A DNA stretch of 64,000 nt from Kitasatospora aureofaciens (GTDB lineage Bacteria > Actinomycetota > Actinomycetes > Streptomycetales > Streptomycetaceae), in the NCBI RefSeq assembly GCF_001188955.3, contig NZ_JPRF03000002.1:62001-126000 (forward strand). Direction: 5' to 3'. The translations under genes were made by a program, and so were the position numbers. Each line of letters opens with the position of its first letter. Positions within the stretch are counted from its first letter, which is position 1. The notes below the pieces were generated by a model. The model saw only the letters and a list, made by a program, of their open reading frames with translations, made no database searches and was not told the origin of the DNA. Shown here in pieces: positions 25,774 through 32,989 of the stretch.

Positions 25774-26150
25774 ACGCTGCTCCCCGGCCCCACAGGATCC
25801 GGCACTTCTGCACCCGCCACAGGACAAACGCGACACGTGGTGGTAACGCCCAGGGCCCGTCAGGTTGGCGGGCCCACGTGGTAGTCGGCGGCGTCAGGCC
25901 GAGGTAGGAAGCTGGCCGAGGTTGGTGATCTGAGCAGCGTGCGGTGACATGCCGTTGCCTGCACAGAAAGTTCTGTGCAGGGATAACTTTCAGGGGGCTG
26001 CGACCCGCAGTCGGCAGCGGCAAGGCCGGAACCGGCTTGGCGGTTCGGGCAGGCATCGGCGAAGCGGAGGGTACCCAGCCCACTGGGGCGGGGGCCAGGC
26101 CGGGCCGTCGTACGGCGGACCGGCCCCGGTGGCCGGCAACGATCTGGGTG
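25774..26150. other. Intergenic region with a perfect 24-bp palindrome
   Basis: This region lies between two convergent genes and has no convincing gene. It contains CCTGCACAGAA-AG-TTCTGTGCAGG (25958-25981), a perfect inverted repeat with a 2-nt centre in an AT-richer setting, followed by GATAACTTTC. Convergent position suggests a terminator; the absence of a T-run and the short 2-nt centre also fit a protein-binding site. Confidence 0.55.
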
Positions 26151-26993
26151 TCACGCGGCACCGGAGAGGGCGGCCGGCTGCTGGACGTGGTTGGTGCGCA
26201 GGGGGACGGCGTGACCGCGCGCGACGGCGAGGGCAGCGTGGTGGCGGGCGAGGGCTTCGCGGGCCCGGGCGATTCGGGCCAGGGCCTCCTCGTCCTCGAC
26301 GCAGGGCCGGTGGGCTTCCTCGGGTTCGCGCGGGCGGTTGTAGTGCCGGCGCAGGATCTCCTCCCGGGCTGCGGCGGCTTCGTCGAGGGCGGCCTGGCGG
26401 GCCTGGGCCTGGTCGCGCATCTGCTGGCGGAGCTGTTGGTAGACGGTGTTGTCGGCGAGCGGGGGCGCGGTCGGCGCGGGTGCCGGGGCGGAGTGCTGTC
26501 GGGCCGGGGCGGTGGTCGGTTCGACGTCGGGCGCCGGGGTGGGTACGGCGGCCGCGCCGACGCGGATGTCGATGGCGCGGACGGTGCCGGGCTTGGCGGT
26601 GTTGAGCTTGGCGAGGAGCTGGCGCTGCTCCAGGCGCAGTTTGGTGGCCCAGGCCGGGGAGTCGCAGGTGATGCGCAGGGTGCGGGTGTCGGCGTTGAAG
26701 CCGGCCGGGAACCAGTGCAGCGCTTCCTCGGTGCCGACCAGCTGGGTCCAGTTGGTGCGCATGGTGCCCTGGGCGGTGCCCAGCGCCCAGCCCTGGGCGG
26801 TGGCCATGGCGGGCACGACGGAGGCCAGGGTGGAGGGGTCGCGGGCGTCCCGGCCGGCGCGGGCGATCTGCTGGCGGGTCGGGACGGTCTTCTTGACGGG
26901 GGCGTTGCCGTTGAGGCGGGCGGTGCGGCGGGCGGCGCGAAGCGCGGTGCGGGCCAGGTCGGCGCCGCTGGGCTCCTGGGTGGTGCTGGTCAT
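26151..26993 (-). CDS. DUF721/DciA-like replication protein
   Basis: DciA proteins load the replicative helicase DnaB in bacteria that lack DnaC. This 280-aa protein matches the DUF721 pattern between residues about 80 and 150: TNWTQLVG...HWFPAGFNADTRTL, then CDSPAWATKLRLEQRQLLAKL, then TVRAIDIRVG. The rest is a basic N-terminus and a Pro/Ala linker followed by an Arg/Glu/Ala helical tail. The start at 26993 overlaps the 3' end of the next gene upstream. With that gene and the Rep candidate it forms a three-gene replication operon. Confidence 0.85.
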   Translation of the reverse strand: MTSTTQEPSGADLARTALRAARRTARLNGNAPVKKTVPTRQQIARAGRDARDPSTLASVVPAMATAQGWALGTAQGTMRTNWTQLVGTEEALHWFPAGFNADTRTLRITCDSPAWATKLRLEQRQLLAKLNTAKPGTVRAIDIRVGAAAVPTPAPDVEPTTAPARQHSAPAPAPTAPPLADNTVYQQLRQQMRDQAQARQAALDEAAAAREEILRRHYNRPREPEEAHRPCVEDEEALARIARAREALARHHAALAVARGHAVPLRTNHVQQPAALSGAA

Positions 26994-27631
26994 GCGGTGA
27001 ACCTCCTGACGGGGATGCGGGCGTGCTCGGCGGCGTCGGCGATCAGCTCGTCGAGGGCCCGGTTGTCGATGAAGGCGAGGACCAGGCTGGCGTCCGTGAC
27101 GAGCCGGGCGGCCAGTTCCTCGTCAGTGAGCGGCGGGTGGCTGTGGTCGACGCCGGTGTCGAGGCACCCGCACCGAGCGTCGCGGAGCACCGGTTCGATG
27201 GGCTGACCGTGGGCTTCGGCCCAGCGGTGGGCCAGGTCGCCGACTTCGCCGGCGGCCTCGAGGTGTCGGACGGCCAGCAGGTGGAGCGGGCCGCGGTCCT
27301 GGACGATGTCGTGCCAGGTCTCCAGCAGCACGTCCTCGACCAGCTGCTTGTCGGCCCAGCCGGCCGGGCCGGTGACGACGACGCTGGTCGAGGCGAGGAC
27401 CAGGCGCAGCGCGGTGACCTGGGGAGCGTCGGTGAGGCGGTTGAGCTTGGCTAGCAGGGAGTGGGTGAGCAGCTTGGTCTGGAGCAGGTAGGCCCTGGTG
27501 TCGCACAGCACCAGCAGCTCGCCGGTCTTCGGGTCGTAGACCGGCACGGTGTGGGCGGCCAGGGCCGGGGTGGCGGTGTGCGTCCACCAGGGGAAGGCCC
27601 GCCGTAGTTCGAATCGGACGTCGTCGGTCAC
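26990..27631 (-). CDS. Second DUF721-like protein
   Basis: The product is 213 aa from a GTG at 27631 that overlaps the TGA of the upstream gene (GTGA). The N-terminal half has VPVYDPKTGELLVLCDTRAY then LLQTKLLTHSLLAKLN, the DUF721 core in which a beta-hairpin is followed by the LLAKLN helix. The C-terminal half has no known domain (CGCLDTGVDHSHPPLTDEEL). Having two different DUF721 proteins in one operon suggests that they cooperate in loading helicase at this replicon's origin. This is inference. Confidence 0.75.
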   Translation of the reverse strand: MTDDVRFELRRAFPWWTHTATPALAAHTVPVYDPKTGELLVLCDTRAYLLQTKLLTHSLLAKLNRLTDAPQVTALRLVLASTSVVVTGPAGWADKQLVEDVLLETWHDIVQDRGPLHLLAVRHLEAAGEVGDLAHRWAEAHGQPIEPVLRDARCGCLDTGVDHSHPPLTDEELAARLVTDASLVLAFIDNRALDELIADAAEHARIPVRRFTA

Positions 27632-28977
27632 CGGGTCACTCCCAGTTGGATGTTCGGGTTCGCGTCGAGGGAGGCGTACCGCGCGACCAGGCCGGCGCCG
27701 AAGCGCTCGAAGGCCTGGTCGCCGGAGGCTTCCATCTGGGCGAGCGCGGCCGCGGGCAGGTAGGCGACCTGTTGCAGGTCCTGCCTGGTCACGGGCGCGG
27801 TAGTGGCGGCCGCGCCGAACAGGTCGGCCATGAAGTCCAGCTCGCCGGCCAGCTCCTGGACAGCGGCCACGGAGGTGTCCTCGACCCGGACGGCGGCCCG
27901 CTCGGCCACCGCCTGGTCGTGCCGCTCCTGCTCGACGTCCTGGCGCAGGGCGTGCGCGATCAGCGAGTGGGGCCGCTCCGGGCGCCACAGCACCCCGGCG
28001 CACCCGTACTGAGCTGCGATCTCGCCCAGCCAGGCCATGACCTGGTCCTGGCTCCAGCCCCGTTCAGCGAGGTCGTTGAGGACCCACCGCAGCTGGTCGT
28101 GCGAGGCCTGCCGCACCCACGGCACCCGCCGGTACGCGACCCGGGCCAGCTGGTCGCCGGCCACCATCATCGCCGCCGTGACGACCTGCCCGAGCACCGT
28201 GCGCCGCCGCTGCCCGGCTTGCCGCGCAGCGCGCTTCTTCCTGGTGCTGGACGTCGTCTCACGGGCCGCGCCCGTAGTTTTTGAATCACGCACGGAGGGA
28301 GAGCTCAGGCAGTCAGTGGTACCACCCTCCAATGGGGTGCAACGCGGGGTGCTGACGGACTGTCGGGCACGGCTGTGACGAACGGTGCGACGGGGACGGC
28401 GCAGCTTCCGGGCGGCCTTCTTTCCGAGCTCCGCGATGACGGAGCGGCCCTCCTCCGAGATGCCGGTCATCCGCCGCTCCAGGCCCTCGCCCGCAGTGCG
28501 GATCCCGAGCGCTTGGTCGTAGCTGACCGGGATCAGCCGCTCGTACTCGGACGCCAGGCACGTGACCCGCTTCCGACCAGGCGCCAGCGGCAGCCGGGTG
28601 CCGACCGAGCGCCAGGCCAGCAGGCCGGTCGCCTGGAGGATGTCCCGGTGGTACTGCACGGTCCGCCGGCTGCACTTCAGCTCGCGCATCAGATAGGCGA
28701 TCGACGGCCGACACGGCGTCAGCCTCGACAGCACCTCCGCCAACTTGACCGTCGTCTCACAGAACCCGGGACGCCGCGGCGGCGGGACGTACAGGCCGGC
28801 CCCGTGCACCCAGTGGACCGCCTGCATCCACGAGTACCCGTCCAGCGCGATCCGCCCGGCCGCCCCCGACACCAGCTGGTGCTCCAGCGGCACCCACGCC
28901 ACCCGGGTCGGAACCACGGCGGTGACCTCGGCCAGCGCCTGGCGCTGGCCGGGAACGACCGGCACGGCCGGAATCAT
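27628..28977 (-). CDS. Candidate plasmid replication initiator with helix-turn-helix
   Basis: About 449 aa if started at the ATG at 28977; the open frame continues upstream and the start is uncertain because no Shine-Dalgarno is visible. A winged-helix/HTH segment, SIAYLMRELKCSRRTVQYHR, is followed by DILQATGLLAW and a long basic linker. The C-terminal 200 residues have WVLNDLAERGWSQDQVMAWL, typical of replication-associated HTH proteins on Streptomyces plasmids. Being first in an operon with two DciA-like genes supports a Rep role. Its upstream DNA is rich in hairpins. Confidence 0.65.
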   Translation of the reverse strand: MIPAVPVVPGQRQALAEVTAVVPTRVAWVPLEHQLVSGAAGRIALDGYSWMQAVHWVHGAGLYVPPPRRPGFCETTVKLAEVLSRLTPCRPSIAYLMRELKCSRRTVQYHRDILQATGLLAWRSVGTRLPLAPGRKRVTCLASEYERLIPVSYDQALGIRTAGEGLERRMTGISEEGRSVIAELGKKAARKLRRPRRTVRHSRARQSVSTPRCTPLEGGTTDCLSSPSVRDSKTTGAARETTSSTRKKRAARQAGQRRRTVLGQVVTAAMMVAGDQLARVAYRRVPWVRQASHDQLRWVLNDLAERGWSQDQVMAWLGEIAAQYGCAGVLWRPERPHSLIAHALRQDVEQERHDQAVAERAAVRVEDTSVAAVQELAGELDFMADLFGAAATTAPVTRQDLQQVAYLPAAALAQMEASGDQAFERFGAGLVARYASLDANPNIQLGVTR

Positions 28978-29438
28978 CTGGTTCGGACGCGACCGTGTGA
29001 CACCTGGAGCCTCACCCAGACGAGTGATGTGCGTCACATTGTCGACAGCGAGCGTGGCGGATCCGACAACCGGTCCGCCAACCGGTCCGCCCACAGAACC
29101 CAAGGCTGGAGCGGGGGAGGAGATCTCTCGCCCCTCCCCTCCCCCATCGTGCGAGCTCAAACCGGGGACACCACCGGCGACGACGGGGGCACCGCAAGAC
29201 TGGAAAGGCCCGCTGACCTGCTCAATAATGACAACGCTCCCTGCTGCTAGATGGGTAGGGCGGCAGCACCCCCTCGGGAGTGCTGACAAGAAGCACCTCT
29301 CGTGGGTGTGGACACACAGGCCCCCTCGCGGGGGCGAAACCCAATCGGCGACCTCCTGTCTCTCCGTCTTCGCGGAGTGGTCCTGGTAGTTGGCGGTGGG
29401 TGCAGCCGAGGCCCTTGCCGGGGCCCCGACTGCGGAAC
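28978..29438. other. Upstream region of the Rep candidate
   Basis: This is a long non-coding stretch, or a poorly conserved N-terminal extension of the Rep frame. It contains two adjacent copies of AACCGGTCCGCC (about 29069-29094), small hairpins such as CCCCCTCGCGGGGG (about 29322), CTCCGTCTTCGCGGAG (about 29371) and GGCCCTTGCCGGGGCC (about 29410), and no clear promoter. It is a plausible place for an origin. Confidence 0.45.
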
Positions 29439-29649
29439 GGCTCCTGGATAGGGAGCCGGGTACTGCGACCGGTCTTGGATGACCGGCTGTGGTTCCTCTG
29501 GGAAGAAACCGCTGGTGGTCGGTTGGAAGCCGATCCCCCAGCAACCCGCTCAACGGTGTGGAAGCCCGAGAGCGGGGTGGAGCAGGTAGGCCGATTCGGG
29601 GTGGAAATCCCGAAGAGCGGCCGGCGGAGCTCGGACCCGTGGAAAGGTC
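29439..29649 (+). ncRNA. Tandem hairpins with TGGA in the loops (structured RNA or origin element)
   Basis: Hairpins read on the plus strand, stem / loop / stem: GGCTCC/TGGATAG/GGAGCC (29439-29457); CCGGTC/TTGGAT/GACCGG (29469-29486); GTGGTT...AAACCGC (29489-29512, loop with CTGGGA); GGTCGG/TTGGAAG/CCGATC (29517-29535); CCGCTC...GAGCGG (29546-29575, loop with TGTGGAAG); TTCGGG/GTGGAAAT/CCCGAA (29595-29614); GACC/CGTGGAAA/GGTC (29634-29649). Six of seven loops contain TGGA. Stems differ while loops agree, which indicates selection on structure. It could be a free RNA, or on the other strand the Rep 5' leader. The strand is not certain. Confidence 0.55.
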
Positions 29650-29668
29650 GGGGCGCCGCCACAGACGG

Positions 29669-29812
29669 CTAGGTCACGGCGCACCCCCACACGGGGGCAG
29701 CAGGCCCAGCCACACACACGACGACGGCACCCCGCCCGGAGCGAGACCGACTCGGTCGCTCCACGGCGGGGTGCCGCGCGTATGCCAGGACCCGGCTACG
29801 GGTACCCTTCAT
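29669..29812 (-). CDS. Possible 47-aa basic peptide
   Basis: The ATG at 29812 is preceded by GAAGGGTGGTGAC as a possible ribosome-binding site. The product starts MKGTRSRVLAYARHPAVERP and is basic with a hydrophobic end (GAVVVCVAGPAAPVWG). It overlaps the large palindrome at 29726-29775, which weakens the case. No family is recognised. Confidence 0.3.
   Translation of the reverse strand: MKGTRSRVLAYARHPAVERPSRSRSGRGAVVVCVAGPAAPVWGCAVT
29726..29775. terminator. Long nested palindrome
   Basis: GGCACCCCGCC and GGCGGGGTGCC form the outer stem, and GGAGCGA with TCGCTCC a nested inner stem. It lies in the 360-bp gap between the hairpin array and the GNAT gene, so it is probably a terminator acting on one or both strands. 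Confidence 0.6.
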
Positions 29813-30029
29813 CACGTCACCACCCTTCTCGTGGTTGACCGGGACGGGCCCCTGCCAGGGGGCGCCGAGCCACTTCACCGCCGTCCGGACCCCCACGGTC
29901 CGGGCGGCGAAGTCGTTTTTGATCACTGCTGCGCACAGCCTACCCCTGCGGTTAGGACGCAGAGTAGCGCTACGTTCACCGTGTCGATCTGACGCTCCAA
30001 CGAGCTGAAAGCCCGACAAGTTCACCTCT

Positions 30030-30569
30030 TTACTTCCCTGTCCGGTCGTCGAAGCCGTGCTGGGCGAGCTCGGCAGGGCGCTGCGCGACCCAGCCGGATC
30101 CCCCCGCCTCTGGATCGTGGATCGTGCGCACGTGCTGGAAGCCCCGCTCTGTGTAGTACTGCTGGAGCCGGATGTTGCTGGTCCAGGCGTCCAGCCGCAG
30201 CCACTGCGCTCCGTGGCGCGCCGCCCGATCACCAGCCCAGTCCAGGAGTCGAGTCCCGAGGTCCAGGCCGGCGAACTTCCTGTCGACCGTGAGTTTGTGG
30301 ACGTACTGAGCTTTGTCTTGGCGCTCCTGAGGCGTCCAGAGAAGGGGGTCGGCCGCACCGTCAAGCGTGATGGTCGCCGCGAGGTCATCGGCATCTGCCG
30401 AGTCGCGTACGACGAAGACCTCGCCGGACCGGATGCTCTGCGCTATCTGGTCGCTCGGGAAAGTGGTCGACCACTGGTCGCTGCCGAGTGCGGCGAGCCA
30501 CCTCGCGGCGTCAACGCGGAACTGTGTCAGTCGGACCAAGTCCGTGATCTCGGCGCGCGTGATGATCAC
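30030..30569 (-). CDS. GNAT-family N-acetyltransferase
   Basis: The product is 179 aa and fits the GNAT fold: N-terminal helices, then KAQYVHKLTVDRKFAGLDLG with the acetyl-CoA loop (GLDLGTRLLDWAGDRA), WLRLDAWTSN (beta-5) and YYTERGF (the usual C-terminal signature Y...GF). It likely acetylates a small molecule or a protein N-terminus; the substrate is unknown. Its ATG at 30569 overlaps the end of the GntR-family gene, so the two form an operon under that regulator's own operator. Confidence 0.9.
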   Translation of the reverse strand: MIITRAEITDLVRLTQFRVDAARWLAALGSDQWSTTFPSDQIAQSIRSGEVFVVRDSADADDLAATITLDGAADPLLWTPQERQDKAQYVHKLTVDRKFAGLDLGTRLLDWAGDRAARHGAQWLRLDAWTSNIRLQQYYTERGFQHVRTIHDPEAGGSGWVAQRPAELAQHGFDDRTGK

Positions 30570-31357
30570 TTTGCGGGCTCCGAGTCTTCCTCGGTCCGCC
30601 GGTGCCGCTCGTACACGACCACGTGACGGTCGCCGGGTAGCAGGCAGATCGTCACCTGGACAGGCATGCCCTCGCGGTCATGTCCGGTACTGATCAGCTC
30701 GGCTATTGGGGTGCCAGCTGGGAGGGCAAGCCGTTCCATCTCCGCGGGTCGAGGCATCCGCGGGTAGATCTCGTCGAGCGCTTCGACCAGTTCGTGGCCG
30801 AGCTCGGCCAGAACCTGGTTGGTGCCGCGTTCGACACTGCCCGGGGTCATCCACTCCGAGCCCCCAACGATCCGGAGGGGAACGTAGGAGTCGTCGGTGG
30901 CGAAGGGCAAGCCGTCGACGAAGCTCGTCCGCCGGCGGAACGCGACGGGCTCACCGGGGGCGAGCTGCAGCCGCTGCCGGACGGCCTCGTCCGGCAGTTC
31001 GACGTCTACTTCGATGATGCTCTGCATGCCGTCCCGCCCCTCTGTCTGGAGCAGGTTCGTGAAGATATCAACGGCGGGCGGCTTGCGCCGGAACTCGCTC
31101 TGAGGTCGGTAGACCAGCGGCTTCCACTCGCGGACGTACACGCCAGAGCCCTGCTTGGACCTGACCACGCCGGCGGCCTTGAGCTTGATGATTGCCTGCC
31201 GCACCGTTTCACCCGTGACGCCGTACTGCTCCGTCAGCTCCCGCGTGAGCGGGAGACGGTCGCCAGGCCCCAGCTCACCGGAGTCGATCTTCTCGCGCAG
31301 GTCTTGCGCGATCCTGTCGGCCGCGCCTGGGCGCCGATGATCACGAGCAGCAGTCAT
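30566..31357 (-). CDS. GntR-family (HutC/UTRA) transcriptional regulator
   Basis: The product is 263 aa. The N-terminal winged HTH (about residues 12-75) has KIDSGELGPGDRLPLTRELT then GVTGETVRQAIIKLKAAGVV and SKQGSGVYV, the GntR signature. The C-terminal UTRA domain (about 100-250) has FRRRTSFVDGLPFATDDSYV. Such proteins, like KorSA in Streptomyces plasmids, repress transfer or their own genes. A near-palindrome, TTCACTAGCGAA (31376-31387), lies 18 bp upstream of the ATG, and TACCCT 7 nt before the ATG could be a -10, giving a leaderless autoregulated transcript. Two further copies lie at 34.3 kb. Confidence 0.92.
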   Translation of the reverse strand: MTAARDHRRPGAADRIAQDLREKIDSGELGPGDRLPLTRELTEQYGVTGETVRQAIIKLKAAGVVRSKQGSGVYVREWKPLVYRPQSEFRRKPPAVDIFTNLLQTEGRDGMQSIIEVDVELPDEAVRQRLQLAPGEPVAFRRRTSFVDGLPFATDDSYVPLRIVGGSEWMTPGSVERGTNQVLAELGHELVEALDEIYPRMPRPAEMERLALPAGTPIAELISTGHDREGMPVQVTICLLPGDRHVVVYERHRRTEEDSEPAK

Positions 31358-31375
31358 GCGAGGAGGGTACCCGAT

Positions 31376-31387
31376 TTCACTAGCGAA
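31376..31387. promoter_or_regulatory. GntR-type operator at its own promoter
   Basis: TTCACTAGCGAA is one base off a perfect palindrome and sits between the GntR start codon and the upstream region. The same motif occurs at 34293 and 34332. Autoregulation is inferred. Confidence 0.65.
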
Positions 31388-31498
31388 GTCTGCGGAGGGG
31401 GGCCTGATGTTTCCGAAAGCCAGCTTGGTACCGACATCACCCGGACTTCCAGCTAGCTCCGTGGAACTTGGTGTGGAACTCGCATCAGGCCCACCCCG
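31388..31498. other. Gap between the GntR gene and the oxidoreductase operon
   Basis: The GntR promoter should lie here. There is no gene. TTCCACACCAAGTTCCACGG on the minus strand contains two TTCCAC elements of unknown meaning. Confidence 0.4.
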
Positions 31499-32410
31499 TC
31501 ACGCCGTGGCCCGCACCGCAGTGGAGTAGTAGCAGCTCAGAACGGCCTGCGCGCCCGAACCCTGGGCTGTGACGATGCGTTGGAACCGGGCCGACCGCAG
31601 GTCGCCGGCCGTCGCAATGAGCGGCCCCTGCGAGTCGGATGGGCAGTAGCCGTCTTCGTCCGCGGTCAGCCCGGGGAGCGCGGCGGGCCGGTTGCCGATG
31701 TTCGTCAGTAACGTGTCGCAGGCGTAGGCCGTGGTCGAGCCGTCCGTTGCTTCAACGTCGACGATGTAGCCGCCGCAGGGAGCGGGGTTGAGCGTGACGT
31801 GGCGAGCACGGCGCAGCTGGGCGCGGGAGTCCTGCTGCACTTCAGCGGTTTTGTAGTCGTCGGTGGCGGGATGGACGACGAGGAGCTGCCGCTGAACGTC
31901 CGGATGGGCGCGCAGCCAGGTTCCCAACGGCCGGTCACCGCCGAGGACACACGCGCGGCCCTTTAGGTCTGCAGGCCGGGCTCGCCAGAGCGGCGCCGGG
32001 TCCAGGTCGGCCGGCGCGGAGATCCAGCCGGCCTCTGCCGGAGTGATGGATGCGACGCCCGTAGCGGCGATCACTGCGTTTCCTGTGACCGTAGAGCCGT
32101 CTGCCAGAGTGACGCTGGCCGACCGGCTGTCGGCGGATACCGCAGTCGCGCGGCCCGTGATGACCGTGCAGTGCCCTGATTCCTGGATCCGGCGGATATC
32201 CCGGGCAAGCGCCTGGGCGAGCGACGGCCCGTCAGCCCAGTCGCCGGGGACGTTCGAGAGTGCCCCGATGACGTGCAGCCGGCCGCCGATGTTGTTGCTC
32301 TCGATCAGTGCCGAGCGTAGGCCCAGGCTGGCCGCCATCAGCGCTGCTGCGCACCCGGCTGGTCCGCCGCCGACGATTACAAGATCCGGGTCGCCGAACG
32401 GAGTGCTCAC
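31499..32410 (-). CDS. FAD-dependent oxidoreductase of the thioredoxin-reductase fold
   Basis: The product is 303 aa. The N-terminal Rossmann motif is DLVIVGGGPAGCAAALMAAS (GGGPAG 14-19) and the C-terminal FAD motif is LLTNIGNRPAALPGL followed by IATAGDLR. It resembles thioredoxin reductase-like proteins but has no CxxC pair, so it is not a true thioredoxin reductase. The second nucleotide motif (CVLGGDRPLGTWL) is degenerate. The start ATG at 32410 overlaps the end of the isochorismatase-like gene. Actinobacterial lone enzymes of this type act on small-molecule substrates; which one is unknown. Confidence 0.85.
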   Translation of the reverse strand: MSTPFGDPDLVIVGGGPAGCAAALMAASLGLRSALIESNNIGGRLHVIGALSNVPGDWADGPSLAQALARDIRRIQESGHCTVITGRATAVSADSRSASVTLADGSTVTGNAVIAATGVASITPAEAGWISAPADLDPAPLWRARPADLKGRACVLGGDRPLGTWLRAHPDVQRQLLVVHPATDDYKTAEVQQDSRAQLRRARHVTLNPAPCGGYIVDVEATDGSTTAYACDTLLTNIGNRPAALPGLTADEDGYCPSDSQGPLIATAGDLRSARFQRIVTAQGSGAQAVLSCYYSTAVRATA

Positions 32411-32970
32411 GAGTAGGCCCTTTCGGTACTGGTCAGACGCGCGATGGCGTCGTGACTTGTGATGAGCTGAGCGCTGCCGATGTTGCGGCGGGCCAGCAAC
32501 AAGGCCGCCGAGTGGTACTCATCGCCCCCGCTTGATGCGCAGGCGTCGACGGCGATCCATGGGCGGAAGCCGGAGTGATAGGCGTCAATGGCGCTGTCGT
32601 AGACGCACGAGTCCGTGTCGATTCCCACGAAGACGAGGTCAGTCCAGCCGGCCTCCGCCAGGGCACGTCCAGCGCCGTTAGCGAAGACGGAGGAAGTCCC
32701 CTTGTCGACCACTGCGGCTGCGTCTCCGATGTGCGGCTGGAGTTCCGCGACGATGGCCTGCTCTTCTGGCGTCCGCAGCCGCGTCCACCCGCTGATCTTC
32801 TCGTACGGAGAGTTCGGCAGGTTCTGGAAACGGGCGAACACGACGGGGGCGCCCGCCGACTTCCACGCTTCGACCATGCGGACGATCACCGGGACCGCTC
32901 CGGCGCTGTGCGCGTTGATGAATCCTTGCTGTACGTCGATGACGATCAATGCCGTGGTTCGAGGGTCCAT
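32407..32970 (-). CDS. Isochorismatase-family cysteine hydrolase
   Basis: The product is 187 aa from the ATG at 32970, preceded by AGAGAGG on the minus strand. The catalytic triad of the family is visible: Asp12 in IVIDVQQGF, Lys90 in VVDKGTSS and Cys122 in GIDTDSCVY, with the non-proline cis peptide region just before the cysteine. Members hydrolyse nicotinamide, N-carbamoyl compounds or isochorismate; the substrate here cannot be told. It forms a three-gene minus-strand operon with the HTH protein upstream and the FAD oxidoreductase downstream. Confidence 0.9.
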   Translation of the reverse strand: MDPRTTALIVIDVQQGFINAHSAGAVPVIVRMVEAWKSAGAPVVFARFQNLPNSPYEKISGWTRLRTPEEQAIVAELQPHIGDAAAVVDKGTSSVFANGAGRALAEAGWTDLVFVGIDTDSCVYDSAIDAYHSGFRPWIAVDACASSGGDEYHSAALLLARRNIGSAQLITSHDAIARLTSTERAYS

Positions 32971-32989
32971 CTCTGCCTCTCTCGCCTGC

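Noticed and set aside
23977..25836. Minus-strand frame of 619 codons opposite the unknown protein at 24067
   Set aside because: Gly/Arg-rich shadow. The plus frame has Cys/His motifs and better codon positions, although confidence in the plus gene is only moderate.
31499..32970. Thioredoxin reductase and nicotinamidase as a NAD-salvage pair
   Set aside because: The oxidoreductase lacks the CxxC centre, and the hydrolase triad does not identify nicotinamide as substrate.
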